DNA from: Amoebophrya sp. A120
Taxonomy: Eukaryota > Sar > Dinophyceae > Syndiniales > Amoebophryaceae
NCBI GenBank assembly: GCA_905178155.1
Contig: CAJINV010000004.1
Location: 10,337,655 to 10,401,654 of the forward strand
DNA: 64,000 bases
Direction of reading: 5' to 3'
The translations under genes were made by a program, and so were the position numbers. The notes beneath the pieces were generated by a model. The model did no database searches, was not told the origin of the DNA, and worked only from the letters and a program-made list of their open reading frames with translations. Position 1 is the stretch's first letter; each line of letters starts with the position of its first letter. This document shows positions 45,401-57,400 of the stretch, in pieces.

Positions 45401-48400
45401 GGGGGAGTGGACGAATCGTAGTGTCTTGCCCATGCGCTCCGCCATCTGAAGTTCCATGTAGTCTTTGTTCACCTCAGTAAAGCAGCCGTCGTATTTTCCG
45501 GTACAGGGTAAACCAGCGGTAGTCCCGACAGACGCGACAATTTGCGGCAAGGCGTCGACAATCTTCTCCGCGCGAGCCGACAACAGTGGGTTGCTGGTCT
45601 CCTCCCGACCAAGCTGCAAACGGCAGAGACGGTAGTCGCTACGGGCGGGGGAATCGCCGTAGGTGAACATGCGACAACCGTGGGGGAAACGCTTGCCGCA
45701 GAGGTCCTGAGGAGTGATTTTTGGATCTTGTGCTGCTCTCTTTACATGATACGGGAAGGACTTCCTCCTGTCGCTGCCTATCCAGCTATACATCGCTAGC
45801 ATATCTCAACAAGATTAGACAAGGAAAATCGCAGAAGTTCATCAAAAATCGAGCACCCCCCTGTCCGGGGCTCCCGGGACATATAGTTGATTTGTGTGGG
45901 CCCCAACCATTTCGCATTTCCCCCCTGCGGAGCCCGCCCCGCCATGCGCTGCCGCTGGCATGTGTGTCGTTTTGAGTTCTCACGCCTGCGCATGTACGAG
46001 CCGAAGCGATCCCAGCACTTGCTTAACAGTCTTGCTCCGATTCAAAGACGCGCGTCTATGAGAAAACAGCTCCACAGGGTTCGAAGGTGGTGCGCGTTTA
46101 CAATGAGTCGCATTGTTCCGAAAACGTTGCCGGCCCCCATTTCTTGTCCTGTCGCAGCGCGGAGCCCTTACAGTTTGCCACCTGAATCGCTCGCGCAACC
46201 CGAATAATGTAGAGCAACGCCGCCACATTCACCAGCAGAACCACCCAAAGCGCCAGGGGCAAACCAGCAAGCGCCCAGCCCGTTTCCCCGCCCCGGCCCG
46301 GCTGTCGAAAGCGCCGGGCAAAGGCGTGCCCGAAAGCGCCGCGGCCCTGTCGGAAATCGCCGGCAGGGGCGACCGCGATACCAGTGGCGTGGCCCGATGC
46401 GGTNNNNNNNNNNNNNNNNNNNNNNNNNNNNNNNNNNNNNNNNNNNNNNNNNNNNNNNNNNNNNNNNNNNNNNNNNNNNNNNNNNNNNNNNNNNNNNNNN
46501 NNNNNNNNNNNNNNNNNNNNNNNNNNNNNNNNNNNNNNNNNNNNNNNNNNNNNNNNNNNNNNNNNNNNNNNNNNNNNNNNNNNNNNNNNNNNNNNNNNNN
46601 NNNNNNNNNNNNNNNNNNNNNNNNNNNNNNNNNNNNNNNNNNNNNNNNNNNNNNNNNNNNNNNNNNNNNNNNNNNNNNNNNNNNNNNNNNNNNNNNNNNN
46701 NNNNNNNNNNNNNNNNNNNNNNNNNNNNNNNNNNNNNNNNNNNNNNNNNNNNNNNNNNNNNNNNNNNNNNNNNNNNNNNNNNNNNNNNNNNNNNNNNNNN
46801 NNNNNNNNNNNNNNNNNNNNNNNNNNNNNNNNNNNNNNNNNNNNNNNNNNNNNNNNNNNNNNNNNNNNNNNNNNNNNNNNNNNNNNNNNNNNNNNNNNNN
46901 NNNNNNNNNNNNNNNNNNNNNNNNNNNNNNNNNNNNNNNNNNNNNNNNNNNNNNNNNNNNNNNNNNNNNNNNNNNNNNNNNNNNNNNNNNNNNNNNNNNN
47001 NNNNNNNNNNNNNNNNNNNNNNNNNNNNNNNNNNNNNNNNNNNNNNNNNNNNNNNNNNNNNNNNNNNNNNNNNNNNNNNNNNNNNNNNNNNNACCGCATC
47101 GGGCCACGCCACTGGTATCGCGGTCGCCCCTGCCGGCGATTTCCGACAGGGCCGCGGCGCTTTCGGGCACGCCTTTGCCCGGCGCTTTCGACAGCCGGGC
47201 CGGGGCGGGGAAACGGGCTGGGCGCTTGCTGGTTTGCCCCTGGCGCTTTGGGTGGTTCTGCTGGTGAATGTGGCGGCGTTGCTCTACATTATTCGGGTTG
47301 CGCGAGCGATTCAGGTGGCAAACTGTAAGGGCTCCGCGCTGCGACAGGACAAGAAATGGGGGCCGGCAACGTTTTCGGAACAATGCGACTCATTGTAAAC
47401 GCGCACCACCTTCGAACCCTGTGGAGCTGTTTTCTCATAGACGCGCGTCTTTGAATCGGAGCAAGACTGTTAAGCAAGTGCTGGGATCGCTTCGGCTCGT
47501 ACATGCGCAGGCGTGAGAACCCAAAACGACACACATGCCAGCGGCAGCGCATGGCGGGGCGGGCTCCGCAGGGGGGAAATGCGAAATGGTTGGGGCCCAC
47601 ACAAATCAACTATATGTCCCGGGAGCCCCGGACAGGGGGGTGCTCGATTTTTGATGAACTTCTGCGATTTTCCTTGTCTAACAAGATCAGTGACCAATTT
47701 ATCAACGAGCAACGAGTTTCGGTCGCGAAGGAACAAAATAGACCATCGAGTATTTAATACCATGCATGCCACCAGCGACGGCACCCGGACGGTCGTTGCC
47801 GTCGACACCCCAAGGAACGCCGCTTCCGGAAACAGATCACAGCCCCCCTGCGTGCTGCTCGGGTTGCCGCAGGCGTTCGTCTTCGGGTCGGTGCACGGGC
47901 CTTGGCACTGCAGAGACAAGGACTCCGGTTCCTTGCCCGGTTCCGCGCCGCACTTTTCCACCGTCGCACTGTCGGCTTCGTCCCCGGTGGTGCACAGGTC
48001 GACCGTGCCCCGCCGAACCATCACGGCTTCCTCCGTTGGGGTGAGCGGTCGCTCGTCGTTCCGCAACGCCTTCGTCAGCCGGTAGGTTTGTTTCTGGTAG
48101 CAAGCGGACTGGATGTCCGGGGTCGGGATGTTTTCCAATTTCTCCGCGGAAAAGAAACTGCATGTCATCTCCGCGGCGTTCAACGTAATCAAATTCCAGC
48201 CCCCCACCCGCCAATTCGACGCTTTCATAGACTGCAGTTGCGTCCACACTTGCCGGTCCGAATCCGAAACGGAGACGGTGATGGGGAGATCTGGGAGTTC
48301 CGACGGAGACCCGAGCGGAAACACGGTTTCGTTCATCAAATTTGCCTTTGCCTTCGCCATATGGATTGCAAAAGTGTCTGGGTCTGGAAGAGTCGTGCTG

Positions 48401-51400
48401 TTTTTGCATGACGCAGAAGGTCTGGCGTGGAAGCTCTAGCACCACAGGTTTCGAGAAGCTTCCGCAATGCCGAATCCGCATCACAAATCCCCCATTTTGG
48501 TTACAGAAAGTGCGCACTGCAACTTGAACTTTTGCTGCCTATGCATGAGAGATTTTTCTGTGTTCTGAAATGCGCATCACAAGTTTGTATTCTTCCAGAC
48601 CCAGACATGTTTGCAATCCATACGCCATGTCGTCCTCCCGCGCGTTCCCGTTTTTGTCCACCTTCGCCGGGCGGCACCAGGTCGGCCTCTGGAACATCTG
48701 GATTTGCGTCGTGTTCGGCGGCGCGGGGAACTCAATGAAGAGGTCCGGCACGATCGTGGTGTCCTCGTCATCGTTGTCACCGTTATCCGTTGTCACATCT
48801 GGCGAAATCAAGCACTTCGTCTTTTCCGATCCGTCGTTGCAATTTTCCGGATTTTCGATGCTTGACCCGGTAATTTCTACTGGTACAATGTTCGTTAAAA
48901 CCTTCTCGGGCCCTTCCGTGACTAGTGTCACGTCCCCGATTTCCCAGCAGTCGGTCAAGTTGTTCTGCGTCACGTACCTGCGTTGCGACAAGGACATGCC
49001 CACTCTGATCCGCATTTGGTCCCGTGGCGTGGCCACGGAGGTGAACCCGCTGCACTTCTCCCCCATACTATCGCAGAGCTTCTGACACTCCGCAACCGTG
49101 CCGCGGATGTCCGCCATGTCCATGATGACCGGCGGTTGGTCGGGCACCACTTCGATCATTTCCCGCTCTTCGAACGTGGCTTCCGCTTCGTATCAAAAGG
49201 GAAAATCCCCCCTCCTCATATCAAAACGAAACTTCTGATGCCAGATTGGCGTACACAAATTAGCTTTGTATTGCAGGCAGGCACTGTGGCCAGATCGTCC
49301 CCAGGCTGGGTAGGGGCCTATGGGTCTAGTTGTTCAGCATTGCAAACGGCTCCCCTTTGGGCCCAACAGCATGACAAATCGCTTCCCCAATGGGGCGGAA
49401 GCTGCTGCCCTTGTCTTCTTGCAAGACAAATGTGATTTGTGGCCTCAAATCAGCAACACAAATTTGCGGAAGCATACCTTTTCAATATGGGGAGGGGGGA
49501 TTTTCCTTCCGATACTTCGGACTCGTTCTTCAGCATCTTCCACTGCGGCGCGCACCTCGCGCGCTCGATCCGCTTGTACACGCCGAGGTCCCCGCGGGAA
49601 GTCTTTTCCGCGATGGTCATCAGCTCGTCGGGCGGTCTGTCCGGATCCGTTTCCTTCACGATCTGCTTGCAGCCTCCCACCGGGTACAGCCGGCACATCG
49701 CGGGCGAGACGAACTCCATCCGCCGGCACAGAGTTTGGATCTGACACAGCGTCGCACACTGGGTCGGGGTGGTGTATCGGCCGTCGTAGAACTGATACGC
49801 CTCCGACCGGTCGGCGCACCTGGTTTTCGCCTCCGAACTCAAGGGCACCATCAACACCTCCTTTGCGCCCGCCTTCGGGCACTGTGGGTTCGCGAGCGCG
49901 GGCGGGAAGGTCTGTTGGTGGATGCCGCCGGCCGGCGTCACTTCCACCTCGTCGTCTTCGTCGGGAGCCGGAGTTATTGTACTATTATCGACAGTACTAC
50001 TGTTCGACGACGCGTCGGGCGTCTGAAACTGCTGGGCTCTTCTCGCCGCGCCGAAAAGCAGCTCGTTTCCGGTATTTGCAATCGTTCTACTTGACAGACG
50101 CTTCGACGCCTCTCGCAAACTGTCCCGCATCAGGTTCTTCAAATGGGCCCTCTCACTGTCAACGGTCATTTGGAGCAGGGCCAGGCGCGTCTTTTTCTGA
50201 GGCTGTTGCCCTGCTCCTGGCCTCCTGTGAAACTCCACGACCTCCTCCCGCCGTTCGCCTATCTGCAACGTGATGATGTCGTCTTTGTCTAGCCGCTCGC
50301 TGTCCATTTCCGGTGCGGTGAGCTTCGTCCCGTCGATGGGCGAGAGTGCGCGTGGCGTCGGGAGCCAGAGGAAATCGGAACCCGGACGCAGAAACTTCCC
50401 CCCGTCCGCAAACCCGGCTTATCCTGAGTAAAAACGTACCCACACCATAGTCAAGATGGGGAATCGGCTAGACAAATCCACAAGTTTTGGCTGTTTCGCA
50501 TGACAAATTTGGACGCGTAGTGTAGTGCTGTTTGAGATAGTTCAGTAGCATTACAGATCTAGTCTCTCATGCTGCTTGTAGCATGACAAATTTCAAAACA
50601 CCATTAGAAAATGCTTCTCATGGGGCTCCGCATGAGAAACATTTTAAGCATGCAGATTTGCATGACAACTATGGTGTGGGTACGTTTTTACTCAGGATAC
50701 GGCTTGCCGGCACATCATGTCTGCGGCGTTGTCGTCCGCTTCGTTCCCACAGACACTGCCCCAAAACGCGCGGCTCAGATCGCCCGAGCGCCGCTGGAAC
50801 CGGGCGATTTGCGCCTCCCCGATACTGCTGTCTTGGAACGCCCCCGCGCCCGCGTTGTTTTGGCCGTGCGCGTTGGCCGACGCGTCCGGGAGGAAGTTGG
50901 TCGTGCTCGCGAGCCGCACCGACATCGAGTGCTCCGTGCGGCACTCCATGCGAAGGGTTTCGACCTCTTCGCGGAGCTCCTTCCGTTTGTTCACGGGGAA
51001 AAGCTGGAACCCGTTGATGCACCTAACGCAGTGCACCGCGCCGTGTTCTGGGCACTTCTCCCCCGTCGCGGCGAAGCCTGTCATGGTGGTACTCCCGGTG
51101 CTGGGGTCACTGTAGCTCGGGCAGGCGCACTGCTTCGGCGTGCAGGTTTTGGACACCAGGTTGTAGAAAAAGCCTGTTTCGCACGTCGTCGAGTTCGTTG
51201 TCACGTTGCTCGTCATCACCGGCGCCGCGCACCGCTCTTCAAACTCGGGCAAGTTAGAGCAGAGCGTGCCGACGGCGGGCTTGCCGAATTCGCACGTGCA
51301 CAAGCCCTCGACCTTGCAGGTTTTGGCGTTTGGCCCCAAGCCCTTCTCCCACGCAGAGGGGCCGGCAAAGGGACCGATGGAGGCAAAAAGCCGACACTGC

Positions 51401-54400
51401 TTCGCGGTCGCCTCGTAATCAAAAGCGACGCAAGAATCCGCGGCCGCGTCACAGGCAGCGGCGCAGGCAACGCCGTTTTGCTGTAATGTTGAATGATTGG
51501 AGTATAAATTGCATGATGTCGGTAATACTTCACAAACACAAACACGTGTGAAGCTTGATGACGTATCGAAAAACAAAAATTGTACAGAAAGGAAAACTAC
51601 AACAGAAGGAAAACTAAAATCCCCTACTACTTACCTCTGTCGACGTGGCCCCCGGTGCTGTAAACGCGGGTCCGCAGTCCTCCGTTGCGCACCGGTCGGC
51701 CACCATCGTTCCGACTTCGCACTCGTACGCTCGCGCGCTGCTGTCGTCCTTCTGCAAACCACCCGGATCGCCCAAAATCTGCACGTCCGAGAGCATGGCG
51801 TCCCCCTTTCCGTTGTTCACGACCGAGACTTTCAAGCCCCGCAGGTTGTTGCAGCTGATCACATCGACCACCTCCGGACTGGTCGCGCTAGCTGGTGAGA
51901 TCGCGTTTGAGATTTCTTCACTTGCTCGCGTCTTGCACTCTTGCTCGTCGACTTCGACGGAAAAATCGCCCGTGTCAGACAGTTCCGCTGCCGTGAACCG
52001 CACCTGCACACTCGCTACCCGCACCGGCTTCGGAAACGTCATACCCCACTTGCCGCCGACGGGTAACTGCACCTGCGTCGCCCGGTCGTCGTCCACCGCG
52101 GACGGCTTGCCCGCGGGGATGTCGGCGCCCGAGACCGATTCGACGCCGGGGGTCAAGCGGTAGCCGTCGATTAAGGGTGCGCGCTTCACCGCACGGTACA
52201 ATCCGTAGGACATCGGCTGGTCGTCGGTTAAAACAGCATCCGGCTCATACGCCGGCTCCACGGTTCTCGACACCAACTCACACGTCCCTTGCTCGAACGG
52301 CTTTTTGCTCCTCGGGTCGCGGGAAATCAAAAAGTAATCGCACCACCGATTGTTCAAGGCGCAGTGGGCCGCACAGGCCTTCGACGCCTCGTACCCGCTC
52401 GTGTCGCTGATCGCCGCGCGGACCAGATTTTGAAACCGGCTCTCGTCCCCGAGGCGAAACACGTACTTTCCCGCGGTCAGTGCCAAGTCACCACTAGCGG
52501 ACTTCTCCTTCATCACTAAAGGCAGCCCGCAGTGCACCTTCCTCCCCGCCCAGGGGCCATCCGCGCGGCGGCAAGTGCCGGCGACGCCGCCGTGGCAGAA
52601 GAGGTCCGTGCAGTCTGCGTCGGACACGGCGGCCGCGTACTCAATGCTCCCATCTGGGCACAGACACATGCCGCCGTTGCGATTCGGCGTCGCGGCCTGC
52701 TCCGCGACGTTTCCGCCGTTCAATATCGCGATCCTGTCGTCCAGCTTGAGCAGCCCGGTGTATCAAATGCAAAAATGTCTGGGTCTGGAAGAATGCAACT
52801 TGTCATGCTGAATCTGAAGCTTGCAAAAATTTGTATTGCATGATTTCCAAAAGATGTCCACTTTTGACCAGTTTGACAGGGAGTTTCTCATGCAGGATAG
52901 GCATGATGGACACCTCACAGCGATTATCATGCTAGGTGCTGCATTCCAGGCCCCGTGGGTCATGGAAAAACTGCATCACAAATCTTGCATTCTTCCAGAC
53001 CAAGTCCAAGACATTGTTGCATTTGATACGGTGTCGGCATTCACCACGTTCTCCTCCAATTTGACTTCGTAAACGGACACCCGCCGCCCCGGCACCCCCG
53101 CCGGCGTGCCGCAGGGGAATCTGGGGTCCTCGCCCTTCGCCGTGCAGGGGCCGCACTGGGAATCCGGCTTTCGCAAGCTGTCCATCGAGTCCGGCAGGTA
53201 AAACAAGCTGCAGAAACAGTCACTCGCCCCAACGGCGAAGTAATGGGTCGGCGCCGGTCCGACATCCGCACCGGTCGCGTTCGCGGTCAGATTCTTTGCT
53301 TCCCGATCGGCGTTTTCCGCGGTGATCAACGTCTGCTTCGCGGCAATCAAACACCACTCCCGGCACTCCGCGACACTCGCACTCTCCCCCACCGGGTAGC
53401 TGGTCGCGCGCGTCCAGGGGGTCGTTTCCGGGTTGGCGAGCAAGTCCGAGTCGAAGCAGCCCATGTGCTTCTGCGCGGGTTCGATACCCAAAGTCCCTCC
53501 TGCTTTCGTGGTGACGATATCCGCCTTCATGCAGAGCACAAAGTCGTCGAATCTCGTTGAGGTCGCGTAGGAACTGGCTTGCAAAATGCAGTGTCTTTTG
53601 TTCACGCTGTACTCGAAGGACTCGCAATCTTTGTCCCGCTTTTCACATTCCGCGGTGCACTCCTCGATGCCGACGTTCTGGATCGTGTTTGCGTCGTTCG
53701 TGACCAAGTCGATGTGCTGGAAGAACCCGAGCTTCCGTCTGTACCCGGTGGGGCAAATCAAGTCCGCCGTCCGGGAAAATCTCGGGACGAGGGCGGGGAA
53801 TTCGGGTGTGCTCCCCGCAAGTTTCGCGGCCCCCTCCCGCCAAAGTGGCATGGGCGCGCTCAGCAACGCTTTCTCGAAAAGATCCTTGATCGGCACGGAC
53901 TCCGGGGTCAAGCTCTGCGGCGTCGAAATCCGCAAAAACGCTGCGATCCCGCCCGGATCAGATAAAGTCGCGGGCACTGCGCGCACGGTCGCTGCGGAGT
54001 AGAAATCGCAATTCCCGCCGATCTTGTTGTACACAAAACCACCGCACGTCGGTATTAAAAGGAAAAGTCCCCCCTCCCCATATCAAAACGAAACTTCTGA
54101 CGCTGGATTTGAGTGCACAAATCAGCTTTGTACTGCAGGAAAGCATTGCAGTCAGGCCCCCAGGCTAGGTAGGGGCGCACGCGTCTAGTTGTTCAGCATG
54201 GCAAGCGGCTCCCCTTTAGGCCCAACAGCATGACAAATCGCCTCCATAATGGGGCGGAAGCTTCTGCCCTTGCCTTCTTGCAAGACAAATGTGATTTGTG
54301 ACCTCAAATCAGCAACACAAATTTTCGGAAACATGCCTTTTCAATATGGGGAGGGGGGATTTTTCCTCTCGATAGTCGGCACCGCGTCGTCGCACAGACT

Positions 54401-57400
54401 GCGACACATCGTGGAGGAGAGTCGCACCGTTATCATTTGTAAAAACGTCCCCACCCCATAGTTGTCACGCAATTCTGCATGCCAAAAAAGTTTCTCATGC
54501 GGAGCCCGATGAGAAGCATTTGCTGTTCGTGTTTTGGAATTTGTGATGCTGGAATCAGCATGCTATGCTAGATCTGTGATGCTTCTGAACCTAGCAAAAA
54601 AGGATTACACTACGAGGACAAACTTGTCATGCCAAACAACCAAAGCTGGTTGATTTGCCTAGCAGATTTCCCCTCTTGACTCTGGTGTGGGGACGTTTTT
54701 ACTCAGGATAACCGTTTCCGTCGTGTCGTCCGTTGCCGTGCTGTTCACCATGTTCCCGCTCTCCCCGATCCGGACCAGTTGCCGCTCCGTGACGATCGCG
54801 AAATCGGGGAGGATTTTGCCCTCCAGCACCATGCCACTCGCAACCCGAACGTACCCGTCTGTGTAGAGTGCGGTGGGGAGCAACGACCGGTAATGCGCAT
54901 ACGTGCCCGGGGTCGTTTTCGACGGAGCTAACGTCGCGGTCAAAATGCACCCCTCGGTCAACGACGAAGGGTCGACGAGCACCCCCGCGCACCAGTTCGT
55001 CGCCAAGCACTGCTCGGAGCAAGTGTCCGCTGTGAAGTTCCCGGGAACCGTTTGCTTCACAGACGGTTGGTCGGCGGTGCCGGTCAAGTCCGCCCCGTCC
55101 GTCCACAGTTCTTCGGTCAAAACCCGGTTAAAGCTCGTGCTGTACACGGCAATCCGATCGGTCGCGCCGCAGTACTCGGCGTCCAGGTTGCACCCTTCGA
55201 TATCGTACAGCCCTTTGCTGCACTCGACATCGTCCACTTTGGTGAGTTCCGCGGTGGCATTTTTGTCGCCGCACCTGCAGGAAACCGCGTCGCCACCGTA
55301 GAGCCCGAAGAAGGGAAAGGAGCCGCACATGCCGGAGCAGGTTTCCTGGGTCAGTTTGGAAACCAGCACCATCGCCGGGAAATTCGCGGCTTGCACCGTT
55401 TTATGGACTGCAAAAGTATCGTGCTCGTATAAATGCATTACAAATTTCCTCAGCATGAGAAATAAAATTTGTAATGCTGATTTACCTTAACAAAGGGATT
55501 TGTAATGCATGATATCCATGCGAGTACGATACTTTTGCACAGGATACGTTTGAAAGGAGGACTTCGCGGGTTTGCTGTAGTCCGGATTTTTCTCCGACTG
55601 GGTGGTCGTCGGGCCTATGCATTGCAAAAGTATCGTACTAGTGGAAATAGCATTACAAATTTTTCCAGAAGCAAAAATGGAATTTCTAATGCTGAATTCG
55701 CTAGGAACCCAGTAGATCTGTCATGCATGACTGCAATCCATACGAGTACGATACTTTTGCACAGGATAGGGCCCATCGCGTAGCAACCCAGCAGTTCTGC
55801 TTGCTTTTTCACCGCGGTGACGACAGGGGCTTGGTCTGACTGTGATTTGCTGGCTTGTTCCTCGTCTGCGAATTCACTCTCCAGCAATGCCGAATCCGTT
55901 GTTGTATCCGGTCGGGTACCACTAGCACTGCCACTTTCACCTTCCTCCTCCGATCCAAACCAAGACTTTCGCGAACTTTCAAACAGCGTCACAGCAGGCG
56001 GGGCATAATTGGCAGTAGCACCACCACCAGCAGGCTCTTCTTGTCCTTCCAGTGGCGTGGAGTCGGACAAGGCGAAGACAAAAACTCGGACCGGCTCAAA
56101 GACCGCGCCAGAGGAGGACTCTTTCCCCGACGCGACGGAAGACAACCCGACCCCGCTACTCGACTCGGGGAACGAACAGGCTTTCGGATATGGCGTTCTC
56201 AAATGTTACATTCTCAACTGTTACATGGATTTGTAATGCAAGAACAGCAACAGTGAAAGTGGCAACGTTGCAACTTTCGCATCACAGATTTTCCACAGAG
56301 TATCATGGTGTTTAGCCCTTCGAAAATTTGTCATGCTAAGCACCTTGATCAAGTGCAGGGCAATTATGTCAATTTTGCATGACAAATCCATGTAACAGTT
56401 GAGAATGTAACGTTTGAGAATCCCATATCGGATCGATACCACTTTGAAACCGTCCCAGCCTCACCTGCTGGTACTGCTTGGTGTCCGTCACAAATTCGCC
56501 GTTGAAAAAGTGCACGCCTTTGTCCTCATCCGTGGTGCACAGAACTTCCCCCTTCTCCGCATTTTTGCTCGCGGTCGGGAAACTTTTCCCGCCGCTGTGC
56601 AGCCAGTTCACCGCAGTCGGCACGACGGACTTCTTCACATTTTCGATGCAAGCCGCACTGTCCACGAAGTAGTCGCCGACGTCGCAAGGATCGGCCGTTT
56701 GCCTGTCCGTTTGCTTAGACGTGGCACTTCTACTACTTTTCTGGGCAAAAATCGCCTGTTGCTGTGCGGCTTTCTGTTTCGCGGCTAGCGTTTGGTCGTT
56801 GTTTTTCAAGCTGATCTCCCGGCCACTAGACGTGTCGGTCAGCAAATCCCGCAGGGACTTCCCTTGATCCTCGCTACGGAGGAACAACAGCGGGCCAAGC
56901 TTCCCGTTCTGCTCGACCTGCAGTGCCTTGATCGCAAAGTTGTATCCTGGATGGATTTTCGATCTTTTTCCAATCGTTTTCGGGCCGTACTCGTCCCACG
57001 CAGCACCGGCGTAGCGGAAGTCCTTTTCGTCATCCAAGATCTCCAGCGCCAGGTGCGGCCCTTGCGGCTGCACGAAGACCTGCACGGGGTGAAACCGGCT
57101 ATCGAACTGCTTCTTGTCCGCCTGGAAATCCGCCACCCCGGATGCGATCGACTGCAAGCCCACGCCCTCGCCGGACCGCGGCATCAAAGAGAGTTTATCA
57201 TTAGATTGACCAGTAGAAGAGGATGTTGTAGGTAGGTTCTGCAAAGCTGTACCGGTAGCTTGCTGCGTCTGGGAGTAGACTGTGTTGCCAAGGACGGTGG
57301 TAGGGATTTGGAAGTGATTCATCTTCGAAGTAGTCCCCTTTATTTCCTCCTGTTCCAACAGCGATACCACCGTCTGTGTCTGTTTCGTCGGCAGAAGACC

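Noticed and set aside
46098-47398. Open frames of 314-384 codons across the gap
   Set aside because: They consist mostly of N and occur in mirror-image pairs because of the inverted repeat.
45816-47680. The inverted repeat as a pure assembly mirror artefact
   Set aside because: One base differs between the arms and a 7-bp duplication flanks the element, which favours a real transposon, although the interior remains unknown.
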